A stretch of 36,414 nt of DNA from Candidatus Mediterraneibacter excrementigallinarum. GTDB lineage: Bacteria > Bacillota > Clostridia > Lachnospirales > Lachnospiraceae. The notes beneath the pieces were generated by a model. The model worked only from the letters and a program-made list of their open reading frames with translations, ran no database searches and was not told the DNA's origin. The stretch is from positions 1-36,414 of the forward strand of contig DWVT01000171.1 in NCBI GenBank assembly GCA_019120075.1. The letters run 5' to 3'. The translations under genes were made by a program, and so were the position numbers. Of this stretch, positions 6,707-14,808 are shown piece after piece (the stretch's first letter is position 1; each line of letters opens with the position of its first letter).

Positions 6707-8800
6707 CTATTTACCAAGATAATCCGCTGTGATGTTCCGGACTTTTTCTGTAACGTAGCTGCTTCCGCCTTTGCCTTTTACGTCTTCGACCATACCTACG
6801 ACGGCAATCGGAGTATCTGTACTATCGGCGGTTTCGCAGATGAACCACCCGCGTTCAATCCCGTCGGTGTCAGACTGGCTGTCTTTTATTTCAGCTGTGC
6901 CTGTCTTGCCCAGCAGGGTAACTCCGTTAATCCGTGCCGACGCTCCGGTCCCGGAAGGATTTTCGATAACCTGGATGAGATCGTTTCTGACTGTTTCAAC
7001 AGCATCTGCGGAAAAGACATTTTCCTTCCACATTTTTCCGGTATATCCGTCCTGACAGAGGAGCGTGGGCTGGATCATGCTGCCATCATTTACAAAGAGC
7101 GAATACATGGAAAGCATGTGTACAGGGTTGACGAGGAGCTGTCCCTGTCCATACCCCGTGTCAGCAAGCTGAATGTCGGAATCGATGTTGTCATCGTCAT
7201 CATAAGTCGATGAGGTGAGGCTCAGTTCAAACGGAATTTCTTCGTCGAAGCCCATGGCTTTAAACCGGTCGATCAGAGTGTCTGCGCCGATCTTCAGAGC
7301 AGCTTTGGCAAAATAGATGTTATCAGAGTAAACAAGTGCATTTTCGAGATTAACCTGATCGCCGTAGTCAGTGAGTGTGGTTACATGATAGTCTCCCCAG
7401 CTCGAATCCTCCTGCCAGCTCAGACCTTCATAACCAAAGTTTTCCTGAGGGTCGATCTTGCCGCTGTCTACTCCGATGACTGCGGTGAGTGCTTTGAATG
7501 TGGAACCGGGAACCCAGGATGCAGCGAAACGATTGGTGAGAGGCCTGTTCTCTGAATTATTCAGTTCCTCCCATCGGCGGTCAGACATTCCCATGATAAA
7601 TTCGTTTGGATCATATCCGGGAGCGCTGACAAGGGACAGAACTTCTCCTGTCTTCGGGTTCATTGCCACAGCCGTACCGTTGTCGGATGAAAACTGATCA
7701 TATGCGGTTTGCTGCAGCGAGGCATCAATGGTGACATGGATATCCTCACCGTTTTTGGCTTCCTGAGAAGCAAGAGTTTCGACCACATTACCGTCACTGT
7801 CAACAATATTGACAGAAGAGCCGTCAACCGCTCTCAGCGTATCTTCATAGGCAAGTTCCAGGCCGGATTTACCGATAACGCTGCCGGCGTGATATCCCTC
7901 CCCTGCTTTTTTCTCCAGATCTTCTGCGGTTACGGACTGAACGTATCCGGTCAGATGTCCTGCTGCCGCTCCAAGCGGATAGATGCGTTCAGCAGCATCG
8001 TTGATCAGGATTCCGGAGATTTCCAGGAGTTTCGATTCAGTGTCCGTATCATCTTTGGAAATCTGTTTCAGGGGGACAAAGGTGTCATCCTGAACATAGG
8101 ATGCGCCAAGAAAGCTGTTTATGTCATCTGTACTCATGTCAAGGAGTTCTGCAATTTTCTGGATGTCTTCCTCCTTGTTCTCGCTCATTTTTCCGGGGAC
8201 AAGGCCGACTTCGGAAACGGTTCCCTGGGTGGCAAGAGCAGTTCCGTTTCGGTCATAGATACTTCCGCGTTCGGCTGTCTCGGTCTCGACCCGTACTTTA
8301 TAATCATCCTGAAGGGACGGGAAGATCAGAGTGGAGTCCCAGCTGATCCGGTAAGCTCCGTCGCTGTCTTTTTCCAGAACTGCCTGGTTGTCAAAAGAGA
8401 CGGAACCGGCGCAGGTGTCCATCGATGTAGAATATGTAACTGTTTCTGTGTCTTTGGAAGAAGATTCCTCTGAAGGAAATGAAACTTTGATATTTGATGC
8501 TTCAATACCTTCGTAAATGTTCTGATTTCTTGAAATAAAATCCTCTTCACTTACAGAATCCTTTGAACTCTCAGTAAGAAGAGCGTACATTCCTTCGTAA
8601 TCTCCGTCATTCAGAAGAGAAAAATAGTTTCTGACAGTATCCTCGGGAATTGGACGGCTGCGGAGATAATGCCACACAAGGAACCCGATGCCGGAGCAGA
8701 GGATCAGGACCAGAAAAATGATCAGAGGGATCAGCCATCTGCGCCGCTTGGGAGGACGGCGTTTTTTCTTGTTTTTCAGATATTGCTTTCTTGTGCTCAT
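6707..8800 (-). CDS. Class B penicillin-binding protein with MecA_N domain
   Basis: A membrane-anchored D,D-transpeptidase that cross-links peptidoglycan outside the cell. The start is ATG 8800, 9-10 nt after GGAGG. The open frame runs further upstream to 8926, but there it crosses the promoter. The 697 residues comprise a basic cytoplasmic N-terminus (KKKRRPPKRRR), one membrane anchor (about 22-45), an NTF2-like MecA_N domain (about 52-165), a PBP dimerisation domain starting RGSIYDRNG (about 179-187), and a transpeptidase domain with the three active-site motifs S433-T-F-K436, S492-D-N494 and K632-T-G-T635. This is the layout of Bacillus PBP3, Staphylococcus PBP2a and Enterococcus PBP5, some of which bind beta-lactams weakly. 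The sequence does not tell whether this one does. Confidence 0.95.
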   Translation of the reverse strand: MSTRKQYLKNKKKRRPPKRRRWLIPLIIFLVLILCSGIGFLVWHYLRSRPIPEDTVRNYFSLLNDGDYEGMYALLTESSKDSVSEEDFISRNQNIYEGIEASNIKVSFPSEESSSKDTETVTYSTSMDTCAGSVSFDNQAVLEKDSDGAYRISWDSTLIFPSLQDDYKVRVETETAERGSIYDRNGTALATQGTVSEVGLVPGKMSENKEEDIQKIAELLDMSTDDINSFLGASYVQDDTFVPLKQISKDDTDTESKLLEISGILINDAAERIYPLGAAAGHLTGYVQSVTAEDLEKKAGEGYHAGSVIGKSGLELAYEDTLRAVDGSSVNIVDSDGNVVETLASQEAKNGEDIHVTIDASLQQTAYDQFSSDNGTAVAMNPKTGEVLSLVSAPGYDPNEFIMGMSDRRWEELNNSENRPLTNRFAASWVPGSTFKALTAVIGVDSGKIDPQENFGYEGLSWQEDSSWGDYHVTTLTDYGDQVNLENALVYSDNIYFAKAALKIGADTLIDRFKAMGFDEEIPFELSLTSSTYDDDDNIDSDIQLADTGYGQGQLLVNPVHMLSMYSLFVNDGSMIQPTLLCQDGYTGKMWKENVFSADAVETVRNDLIQVIENPSGTGASARINGVTLLGKTGTAEIKDSQSDTDGIERGWFICETADSTDTPIAVVGMVEDVKGKGGSSYVTEKVRNITADYLGK

Positions 8801-8828
8801 AGAAAAACCTCCAATGCATGTTTTCTTA

Positions 8829-8857
8829 ATATTACGATTGTAAGATAGAATTGTCAA
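8829..8857 (-). promoter_or_regulatory. Promoter of the PBP gene
   Basis: On the minus strand, a perfect TTGACA (8857-8852), a 17-bp spacer and TAATAT (8834-8829). It lies just upstream of ATG 8800 and excludes the longer open frame as the real start. Confidence 0.8.
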
Positions 8858-8890
8858 TATGAAAAGAAAGTGAAAAGTCGATGTCGTCGG

Positions 8891-8919
8891 TTGCCAGAGG
8901 TTGTCCAAAGGGTTATAAT
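8891..8919 (+). promoter_or_regulatory. Promoter of the PHP-domain gene
   Basis: TTGCCA at 8891-8896, a 17-bp spacer and a perfect TATAAT at 8914-8919. It is divergent from the PBP promoter. Confidence 0.8.
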
Positions 8920-8978
8920 ATAACAAAAGCAGTTTTCCCTGTAAATCAGAAGAGAGAACTGGAAAAGGGGGCTAGCGT

Positions 8979-9794
8979 ATGAAGATCGATATGCATTGCC
9001 ATGTGAAAGAGGGCTCCATTGACAGCAAGGTCGGCCTGGAGGAATATATTACGATACTGAAAAAACACGGATTTCAGGGGATGGTCATAACTGATCACGA
9101 CACATATAACGGATACCGTTATTGGAAAAATAATATTAAAGGAAAAAAGCATACAGATTTCGTGGTACTCAAAGGGATTGAGTATGATACGAGAGATGCG
9201 GGGCATATTCTTGTCATCATGCCGGAAGGCGTAAAGATACGGCTCCTGGAGATGCGGGGAATGCCGCTTGCTCTTCTGATCGATCTGGTGCACCGCAACG
9301 GAGGAGTGCTTGGACCGGCTCATCCATGCGGAGAGAAGTATATGAGCTTTACGAACGCGAGAAGGTATTATCTGTCTCCGGAGATCGTGAAACGTTTTGA
9401 TTTTGTGGAAGCATTTAACAGCTGTGAGTCGATAGAGTCAAATGAAGGGGCGGCAAAGCTGGCGAAGAAGTATGGGAAGATAACCACAGGCGGCAGCGAC
9501 TCCCATAAGCCTGACTGTGTGGGGCGTGGATATACAATCCTGCCGGAACCTGTGACGTGTGAGACAGAACTTATCTCTCTGATACACAAGAAAACTCCGC
9601 TGAAAGCAGGGGGAACCCTGTATGAGAAGACGACCAAAGAAAAGATCGGAAAAGTAAATAAACTGCTGGTCTACTCTTTCTGGGTATATAATAAGAGCGG
9701 GGAACTGATCAAGAGACGGGGAAGGAATAAGAAGATGGAAGAGGAACACCCATTTGATCCTATTGATCCCATTGAATTATACTACCATTCCTGA
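8979..9794 (+). CDS. PHP-domain metal-dependent phosphoesterase
   Basis: 271 residues, cytoplasmic. PHP metal ligands are in order: H6-C-H8 at the N-terminus, T38-D39-H40-D41, E68 (KGIEYD), H115 (GPAHPCGEKY) and D174-S-H176 (GGSDSH). This set marks the PHP superfamily, whose members hydrolyse phosphoesters such as histidinol phosphate or oligonucleotide and nucleoside phosphates, with two or three metal ions. It lacks any polymerase domain, and no histidine genes lie nearby, so the substrate is open. The C-terminal 60 residues are basic and charged. The ribosome binding site is GAAAAGGGGG, 7-8 nt before ATG 8979. The gene is monocistronic, with its own promoter and a strong terminator. Confidence 0.88.
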   Translation: MKIDMHCHVKEGSIDSKVGLEEYITILKKHGFQGMVITDHDTYNGYRYWKNNIKGKKHTDFVVLKGIEYDTRDAGHILVIMPEGVKIRLLEMRGMPLALLIDLVHRNGGVLGPAHPCGEKYMSFTNARRYYLSPEIVKRFDFVEAFNSCESIESNEGAAKLAKKYGKITTGGSDSHKPDCVGRGYTILPEPVTCETELISLIHKKTPLKAGGTLYEKTTKEKIGKVNKLLVYSFWVYNKSGELIKRRGRNKKMEEEHPFDPIDPIELYYHS

Positions 9795-9813
9795 ATGCAC
9801 CAGAGGAAGAAAG

Positions 9814-9867
9814 AAGAGGGCACCCGGATGAAACACTTTTCGTGTTTTCGTCCGGATGCCCTCTTTT
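9814..9867. terminator. Bidirectional terminator between PHP and symporter genes
   Basis: AAGAGGGCA and CCGGA blocks pair with TCCGG and TGCCCTCTTTT, capped by AAACAC/GTGTTTT. Both strands end in T-runs, serving the convergent genes on each side. Confidence 0.85.
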
Positions 9868-9883
9868 GATATTTGATATAAAT

Positions 9884-11248
9884 TTATTTTTTTGTACCGT
9901 ATTTCTTTGCGATACTGATCACTATCCCGCTCAGAGCCCAGAGTGCGAGTGCATTGGGGATGACCATCAGTCCGTTGAAGAAATCGGACAGTGACCAAAC
10001 AAAGTCAACCTTAAGAGTAGAGCCGACTATTACAAAGACGATGACAAAGAAGGAGTAGAATTTTGTCGCCTTTGTTCCGAAAAGATATTCTACATTTACC
10101 TGGCCGAAGAAATGCCACCCGAGGATCGTAGAAAATGCGAAGAAGAACAGACAGATTGCCACAAAGATGTCGCCAAATCCTCCGAAGCTTGTGGAGAATG
10201 CGAGCTGAGTCAGTGCTGTTCCTGTCTTTCCGCTGTCCAGTACTCCTGTAGTAAGGATGGAGAAAACAGTAAGGTTGAGTACGATAAAAGTGTCGATAAA
10301 TACGCTGATCATGGCAGCAAGTCCCTGCTGATGCGGATTTTCCACGTTAGCTCTTGCATGCGCGTGAGGTGTGGAACCCATACCTGCTTCGTTGGAGAAA
10401 AGTCCTCTTGCAACACCATAGCGGATCGCTTCTCTGACGGCAATTCCGGCTCCGGCGCCGAGTACTGCTTCAGGATTGAATGCTCCCACAAAGATCATGC
10501 GGAATGCATTGGGGAGAGCACCGATATGCATGATGATCAGGATAAGGCTTCCCACAATATAGATTCCGGCCATGAGAGGAACCAGTTTTTCAACTACAGA
10601 AGCAAGACGGCTTACCCCGCCGATAAAGATAAATGCAGTGATCGCCGCAAGGATCAGGCCGAAAACGAGCTGCGGGATTTCCAGTCCTCTGGAGCGAAAA
10701 ACTTCATAGAAAGCGCTGCCGATGGAATTTGACTGCACCATATTTCCGGTGAATCCAAGAGCAATGATGATGAGCACTGCGAAGATTCCAGCCAGGACTT
10801 TTCCGAACTTCCCGGTAAAAGCGGCCCGAATGTAGTAGACCGGTCCTCCGGTAACCACGCCGTCTTTTTTTGTTTTATATTTCTGTGCCAGTGTTGCCTC
10901 AGCATAAATCGTGGACATTCCGAAAAAAGCGCTCAGCCACATCCAGAAGATTGCTCCCGGTCCGCCGCCGATCAGTGCGGTCGCTGCGCCGGCGAGATTG
11001 CCGGTTCCGACCTGAGCTGCAATGGCGGTAGCCACGGACTGAAAAGAAGTCATTTCCCCGGCTTTCCCTTTTGCGCCTTTCAGAGAAAAACTGCCGAAGA
11101 CCTGATGCCAGCCTTCCCTGAATTTCCGCACCTGGATAAACTTAAGCCGGATCGTATAGTAGATTCCGGTACCACACAGGATGATAATAAGTATCACATT
11201 CCATAAAAAGTCGCTTGCCTGAGTTACAATCTGCGTTAAAGCATCCAT
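9884..11248 (-). CDS. AGCS (alanine or glycine:cation) symporter, probably a glycine transporter
   Basis: A sodium-coupled small amino acid uptake permease of the inner membrane, 454 residues from ATG 11248. The start follows AGGAGG by 9-10 nt; the frame extends to a TTG at 11266, but that overlaps the ribosome binding site. About ten hydrophobic segments are visible. Family blocks include FQSVATAIAAQVGTGNLAG near residues 70-90, ATALIGGGPGAIFWMW and NEAGMGSTPHAHARA, all hallmarks of AlsT/DagA-type AGCS proteins. The glycine riboswitch in the leader points to glycine as the physiological ligand, more directly than the family name does. It is monocistronic. Confidence 0.93.
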   Translation of the reverse strand: MDALTQIVTQASDFLWNVILIIILCGTGIYYTIRLKFIQVRKFREGWHQVFGSFSLKGAKGKAGEMTSFQSVATAIAAQVGTGNLAGAATALIGGGPGAIFWMWLSAFFGMSTIYAEATLAQKYKTKKDGVVTGGPVYYIRAAFTGKFGKVLAGIFAVLIIIALGFTGNMVQSNSIGSAFYEVFRSRGLEIPQLVFGLILAAITAFIFIGGVSRLASVVEKLVPLMAGIYIVGSLILIIMHIGALPNAFRMIFVGAFNPEAVLGAGAGIAVREAIRYGVARGLFSNEAGMGSTPHAHARANVENPHQQGLAAMISVFIDTFIVLNLTVFSILTTGVLDSGKTGTALTQLAFSTSFGGFGDIFVAICLFFFAFSTILGWHFFGQVNVEYLFGTKATKFYSFFVIVFVIVGSTLKVDFVWSLSDFFNGLMVIPNALALWALSGIVISIAKKYGTKK

Positions 11249-11322
11249 AAATAAAATCCTCCTCAATTTTCCCTTTTGTAACTTTTCAGCATCGCCCTTT
11301 TTCGCTCTCTACAATTATCATA

Positions 11323-11357
11323 GAAAAAGAAAAAGACCGGTACCATATGGCCCAGTC
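11323..11357 (-). terminator. Regulated terminator of the glycine riboswitch
   Basis: On the minus strand GACTGG pairs with CCGGTC, extended by CC/GG around an ATAT loop, followed by TTTTTCTTTTTC. It lies between the aptamer and the symporter start, in the place expected for a transcription-terminating expression platform. Confidence 0.7.
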
Positions 11358-11364
11358 TCTAAAA

Positions 11365-11475
11365 ACGAACATATTGCCCTGTCCTTTTGCCTGAGAGATC
11401 GGACAGAAAATGTCTGTCCTTACACCTTCGGCGCTCCTTTTTTCAGAGACTCTCCAGAGTTTCGCCCTTCATACC
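11365..11475 (-). ncRNA. Glycine riboswitch (gcvT motif), single aptamer
   Basis: Read on the minus strand, the conserved elements appear in order and spacing: GGAGAG (11455-11450), GCGCCGAAGG (11434-11425), a variable GGACAGA/TCTGTCC hairpin, and CTCTCAGGCAAAAGGACAG (11397-11379). These are the signature sequences of the glycine aptamer. I see only one full aptamer, although many glycine riboswitches are tandem. The terminator that follows suggests control of transcription. Glycine transporter riboswitches are often OFF switches, but I cannot establish the direction by eye. Confidence 0.92.
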
Positions 11476-11492
11476 AGATGACGAACGAATAT

Positions 11493-11521
11493 ATACTATC
11501 ATATCGTTTGCAGGTTTTCAA
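11493..11521 (-). promoter_or_regulatory. Promoter of the riboswitch-symporter transcript
   Basis: On the minus strand TTGAAA (11521-11516), a 17-bp spacer and TAGTAT (11498-11493). Transcription from here would begin about 10 nt before the aptamer. Confidence 0.5.
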
Positions 11522-11584
11522 GATAAATTATTGCAAAGTATTTGTATTGGAAATACAGCAGGCTGACTACTTCACTGAATGGCA

Positions 11585-11627
11585 GAAGAAAACGCCGAAT
11601 CCCTTGCTTTACAAGTGATTCAGCGTC
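11585..11627 (-). terminator. Terminator of the tRNA-Thr gene
   Basis: On the minus strand GACGCTGAATC and CTTG pair with CAAG and GATTCGGCGTT, followed by TTTTCTTC. It lies 12 nt past the 3' end of the tRNA. Confidence 0.75.
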
Positions 11628-11639
11628 TAACAATCAGAA

Positions 11640-11712
11640 AGCCGGAAATCAGACTTGAACTGACGACCCCTTCATTACGAGTGAAGTGCTCTACCGACTG
11701 AGCTATTCCGGC
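11640..11712 (-). tRNA. tRNA-Thr, anticodon CGT
   Basis: A complete cloverleaf on the minus strand: acceptor GCCGGAA/TTCCGGC, U8-A9, D-stem GCTC/GAGC with loop AGTCGGTA, anticodon stem CTTCA/TGAAG with loop CTCGTAA (anticodon CGT, reading ACG), variable region GGGTC, T-stem GTCAG/CTGAT with loop TTCAAGT, and discriminator U. CCA is not encoded. It is a single tRNA gene with its own terminator and is not flanked by integrase or other element genes. Confidence 0.96.
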
Positions 11713-11828
11713 ATATGACTCGTCTTTTCCGAACGAACCTTTGTTATTATATATCTTTTTAAAATAAATTTCAACTATTTTTTGAATTTTATTTCCCCGC
11801 TGTTTTTGGAAAACTGTCCGGGTGATAA

Positions 11829-11857
11829 TTGAAAAAACAGACAACTTTTTGTATACT
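11829..11857 (+). promoter_or_regulatory. Promoter of the thioesterase gene
   Basis: TTGAAA at 11829-11834, a 17-bp spacer and TATACT at 11852-11857, about 45 bp before the start codon. Confidence 0.7.
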
Positions 11858-11901
11858 GACTTAGATGAAATATAGTTTATCCGGGAAGTGAGGAAATGGG
11901 G

Positions 11902-12294
11902 ATGAAACCTTCAGAAGAAACAGTAAGACTTTTTGAGAATGACCGATTTGCGACAGAAAATGGGGCGGTCATAGAAGAAGTGGACGATCATTACGCCAGA
12001 TGTACTCTCAGGGTGGAAGAAAGACACAGAAACGCTATGGGAGCCGTTATGGGCGGAGTCTATTTTACACTGGCTGATTTTGCATTTGCGGTGGCAGCTA
12101 ACTGGCAGGAAATCGGTACGGTATCGCTGACGTCGGATATTGCTTATCTGGGAACGGCAAAGGGAGACAGGCTGACCGCCGAGGCAGTCTGTGTGAAAAA
12201 CGGAAGAACCACAAGTTACTACCGGATCGAGGTGAAAGATGAATTCGGAAAGCTTGCGGCAATCGTAAATACGACAGGATATAAAAAGGCATAA
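11902..12294 (+). CDS. PaaI-family hotdog thioesterase
   Basis: About 130 residues with a single hotdog domain. The family block HRNAMGAVMGGVYFTLADFAFA (residues about 42-63) holds the Gly-rich turn and the acidic residue (Asp59) that acts in acyl-CoA thioester hydrolysis in PaaI and YbgC relatives. SLTSDIAYLGTAKGDRLTAEA is the matching central strand. ATG 11902 lies 8 nt after GAGG; ATG 11896, two codons upstream, is too close to the ribosome binding site. The acyl-CoA substrate is unknown. It has its own promoter and stands between the tRNA and the TetR operon. Confidence 0.85.
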   Translation: MKPSEETVRLFENDRFATENGAVIEEVDDHYARCTLRVEERHRNAMGAVMGGVYFTLADFAFAVAANWQEIGTVSLTSDIAYLGTAKGDRLTAEAVCVKNGRTTSYYRIEVKDEFGKLAAIVNTTGYKKA

Positions 12295-12326
12295 TAAGGT
12301 AGAAAAATCTATTAATAGATGCAGTG

Positions 12327-12355
12327 TTGAATTTCTATAGAAAAAGTATTATAGT
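12327..12355 (+). promoter_or_regulatory. Promoter of the tetR-transporter operon
   Basis: TTGAAT at 12327-12332, a 17-bp spacer and TATAGT at 12350-12355. Confidence 0.65.
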
Positions 12356-12406
12356 AAAAAAGGCTGTTTGAGACAGGCAGCAGTTTGTGCTGTTAATATT
12401 ATGAGA

Positions 12407-12432
12407 AAGTGTCAAAAAACTTTTTGGCGCTT
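12407..12432 (+). promoter_or_regulatory. Inverted repeat in the tetR leader, candidate operator
   Basis: AAGTGTCAAAAA and TTTTTGGCGCTT form a 12-bp arm pair (two G-U pairs as RNA) around a 2-nt centre, between the promoter and the ribosome binding site of the TetR gene. It is the only marked dyad there and could be the autoregulatory operator. An RNA hairpin role is also possible. Confidence 0.35.
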
Positions 12433-12464
12433 GTATCATATTATGTTTCGGGAGGAAAAGAGAG

Positions 12465-13097
12465 ATGCAGAAAAAGACGGATCGCAGGGTCAGAAAGACA
12501 AAGAACCAGCTCCGTATGGGTCTGGCTCGCCTGATGAAAGAGAAAAGCATTGGGGAGATCACAGTACGGGAACTTGTGGACGAGGTAGACATCAACAGAT
12601 CGACCTTTTATCTGCATTATTCTGATATTCCAAGTCTCCTCAGAGAGATCGAGGACGGGATGATGGATGAGATGGAGAGAGCGATACAGAAACATCCCAT
12701 CGATATCAGAGAAAATACGACTCTGTACTTTATCCAGGATATTTTTCAGGTGCTCGCGGAAAACAGAGAGATCGGGTGCGCTCTGGTAGGTCCTCATGGA
12801 GATATCGGGTTTATCCGCCGGATTGAAGAACTTCTCGAGGAATACAGCAGAGATACTCTGGCAGAGATGTTTCCGGAGAAGCTGGAGGAGATGAAATATT
12901 TTTATTCGTTCTGCCTGAATGGATGTCTGGGGTTTGTCAAGACCTGGCTGGAGGACGGTGCGGATAAAAGTCCCGAATATGCGGCACGACTGACGTTTCA
13001 GATGGTTGTCAGCTCGATGAAGGCGTTTTATGAGACGGCGGAGGAGCCGGCTTCTGACGCGGAAGAGGCTGCAGCTAAAAAAGGAAGAGAGGATTAA
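12465..13097 (+). CDS. TetR/AcrR-family transcriptional regulator
   Basis: 210 residues. The N-terminal helix-turn-helix (about 1-55) reads TKNQLRMGLARLMKEKSIGEITVRELVDEVDINRSTFYLHY, where the last part is the TetR recognition helix with its conserved Tyr. The rest is a helical ligand-binding and dimerisation domain, including FFYSFCLNGCLGFVKTWLE-like residues seen in the DhaS-like branch. GGGAGG precedes ATG 12465. The stop codon is 4 bp before the start of the sodium symporter, so the two are co-transcribed. I infer that the regulator controls the transporter in response to its substrate or a related amine or amino acid. Confidence 0.9.
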   Translation: MQKKTDRRVRKTKNQLRMGLARLMKEKSIGEITVRELVDEVDINRSTFYLHYSDIPSLLREIEDGMMDEMERAIQKHPIDIRENTTLYFIQDIFQVLAENREIGCALVGPHGDIGFIRRIEELLEEYSRDTLAEMFPEKLEEMKYFYSFCLNGCLGFVKTWLEDGADKSPEYAARLTFQMVVSSMKAFYETAEEPASDAEEAAAKKGRED

Positions 13098-13101
13098 GCA
13101 A

Positions 13102-14472
13102 ATGAAAAGAGAAAGTTTTGGCTCCCGTCTGGGATTCATACTGATCTCAGCGGGGTGCGCGATCGGTTTGGGGAACGTATGGCGATTTCCTTACATTACG
13201 GGACAGTACGGCGGTGCGGCATTTGTGCTCATCTATCTGTGCTGTCTTGTGTTGCTGGGACTTCCGATCATGGTGATGGAATTCTCGATCGGACGAGGAT
13301 CGGGATGCAGTATTGCCAGGGCATTTGAAAGGCTGGAACCGCTGGGAACAAAATGGCACTGGTATAAATGGTTCGGCATTGCAGGAAATTATCTTCTGAT
13401 GATGTTCTATACAACAATAGGCGGATGGCTTCTGATCTATCTGTATAAGATGGCTGCAGGAAGCTTTGAGGGAATGGATGCGGCACAGATCCAGGGAGAA
13501 TTCGGAGAACTGATGGGACAGCCGGTCCTTATGACCGTGTGTATGGCTGTTGTTGTGCTTCTGTGTTTCGGGATCGTAAATCTCGGGCTGCAGAAAGGCG
13601 TCGAAGGGATCACAAAGATCATGATGGTACTCCTTTTTATTCTTCTGATCGTCCTTGCGATCCGTTCTATCCTGCTTCCGGGAGCCGGAGAAGGACTGAA
13701 ATTCTATCTTCTTCCGGATTTTGGCAAGATGAAAGAGGCGGGGATTCTGGAAGTGATATCCGCAGCAATGAACCAGTCCTTCTTTACACTGAGCCTTGGG
13801 ATCGGGGCTATGGCTATTTTTGGAAGCTATATAGATAAGAAGAGAAGACTTGCAGGCGAGGCGGTAGCGATTACCGTGCTTGATACCAGCGTTGCTTTGA
13901 TCTCCGGACTGATCATCTTCCCGGCAAGTTTTGCTTTCGGGGTGAATCCGGACAGTGGACCGAACCTGATCTTCATTACGCTGCCGAACATCTTTAACTC
14001 CATGGCAGGCGGAAGACTCTGGGGAGCTATCTTTTTCCTGTGTATGTTCTTTGCGTCAGCTTCCACGATCATTGCTGTGTTTGAGAATATTATCGCGTTT
14101 GCAATGGATCTTACCGGATGCTCAAGAAAGAAAGCAGTGGCGATCAATCTTGTGGCCATCCTGATACTTTCCATGCCGTGTGTACTTGGTTATAATGTGC
14201 TGAGCAGCTTCCAGCCCTTTGGAGAAGGATCTGCAATCCTTGACCTCGAGGATTTCATCGTGAGCAATAACCTGTTACCGCTGGGAAGTCTGCTCTATGT
14301 ACTTTTCTGTACTACCCGGTACGGATGGGGATGGGATAATTTCCTGAAAGAGGCTAATACAGGAGAAGGCCCCAAATTCCCCAAATGGGTAAGACTCTAC
14401 GCGACATATATCATCCCGCTGATTGTAATATTCCTGTTCATCCAGGGATACTGGAGTAAATTTGCAGGCTAG
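13102..14472 (+). CDS. SNF-family sodium-dependent transporter (NSS family)
   Basis: A sodium-coupled symporter for amino acids or amines in the cytoplasmic membrane, 456 residues. ATG 13102 is chosen because it follows GGAAGAGAGG inside the end of tetR; the open frame reaches back to 13030 in another frame of that gene. The N-terminus GFILISAGCAIGLGNVWRFPY is the unwound first helix of the NSS family (LeuT, TnaT), carrying sodium-site residues. GGAAFVLIYL and GLPIMVMEFSIGR follow. About eleven hydrophobic segments are visible, fitting the bacterial 11-helix branch. The substrate cannot be told from the sequence; tryptophan, tyrosine or branched-chain amino acids are known for relatives. Confidence 0.93.
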   Translation: MKRESFGSRLGFILISAGCAIGLGNVWRFPYITGQYGGAAFVLIYLCCLVLLGLPIMVMEFSIGRGSGCSIARAFERLEPLGTKWHWYKWFGIAGNYLLMMFYTTIGGWLLIYLYKMAAGSFEGMDAAQIQGEFGELMGQPVLMTVCMAVVVLLCFGIVNLGLQKGVEGITKIMMVLLFILLIVLAIRSILLPGAGEGLKFYLLPDFGKMKEAGILEVISAAMNQSFFTLSLGIGAMAIFGSYIDKKRRLAGEAVAITVLDTSVALISGLIIFPASFAFGVNPDSGPNLIFITLPNIFNSMAGGRLWGAIFFLCMFFASASTIIAVFENIIAFAMDLTGCSRKKAVAINLVAILILSMPCVLGYNVLSSFQPFGEGSAILDLEDFIVSNNLLPLGSLLYVLFCTTRYGWGWDNFLKEANTGEGPKFPKWVRLYATYIIPLIVIFLFIQGYWSKFAG

Positions 14473-14489
14473 GCTCAAGCCGTGCGTGC

Positions 14490-14550
14490 GTAAAAAGAGA
14501 AAACAGCAATCACCGTGCTGGCACGAGTGAGGGCTGTTTTCTCTTTTTAC
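14490..14550. terminator. Terminator of the tetR-transporter operon
   Basis: A perfect 18-bp stem (14490-14507 with 14533-14550) whose ends are AAAAAGAGAAAA and TTTTCTCTTTTT, giving T-runs on both strands. A smaller CACCGTGC/GCACGAGTG stem caps it. Confidence 0.85.
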
Positions 14551-14729
14551 ATAGGGCGTGGACCGTGAGCAAGATGGCACGGAGCGGAATCGAGCTGCAC
14601 GGCAGGAGCCGGACGGAACTGATGAGCTGTCTTTTTATTGTCTTTTGTAAAGGGACCTCATTATCAGCTTTAGCGGGGGATTTGGGCTGGAATGATATTA
14701 TATTGATAATATGGTAAATTGTCAGAAGG

Positions 14730-14782
14730 TTCAGAAAATGGTGAACGGAAGTGCCTGGCACTTTTGTCCACCATTTTCTGAA
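14730..14782. repeat. Palindromic REP-like element with GTGCCTGGCAC core
   Basis: Perfect 14-bp arms TTCAGAAAATGGTG and CACCATTTTCTGAA enclose a second perfect palindrome, GTGCCTGGCAC (14751-14761), with 7-nt joints on both sides. It sits just upstream of the MerR-type promoter. There is no T-run. It resembles the dispersed GTGCC-GGCAC palindromes known in Firmicutes. Confidence 0.6.
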
Positions 14783-14808
14783 TTTTCATACATTTTTGTG
14801 AGAAATGC

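Noticed and set aside
7709-8473. 254-residue plus-strand open frame inside the PBP gene
   Set aside because: It is the antisense of a clear PBP with all catalytic motifs, and it has no ribosome binding site.
11640-11712. tRNA gene as an integration site of a mobile element
   Set aside because: No integrase, no direct repeat of the tRNA 3' end and no element-type genes lie nearby.
11620-11844. Minus-strand open frame of 74 residues
   Set aside because: It runs across the whole tRNA-Thr gene; the AGIAQSVEHFTRNEGVVSSSL stretch is the tRNA read as protein.
12441-13139. 232-residue minus-strand open frame opposite the TetR gene
   Set aside because: The plus strand encodes an unmistakable TetR protein; the antisense frame has no recognisable domain or start signal.
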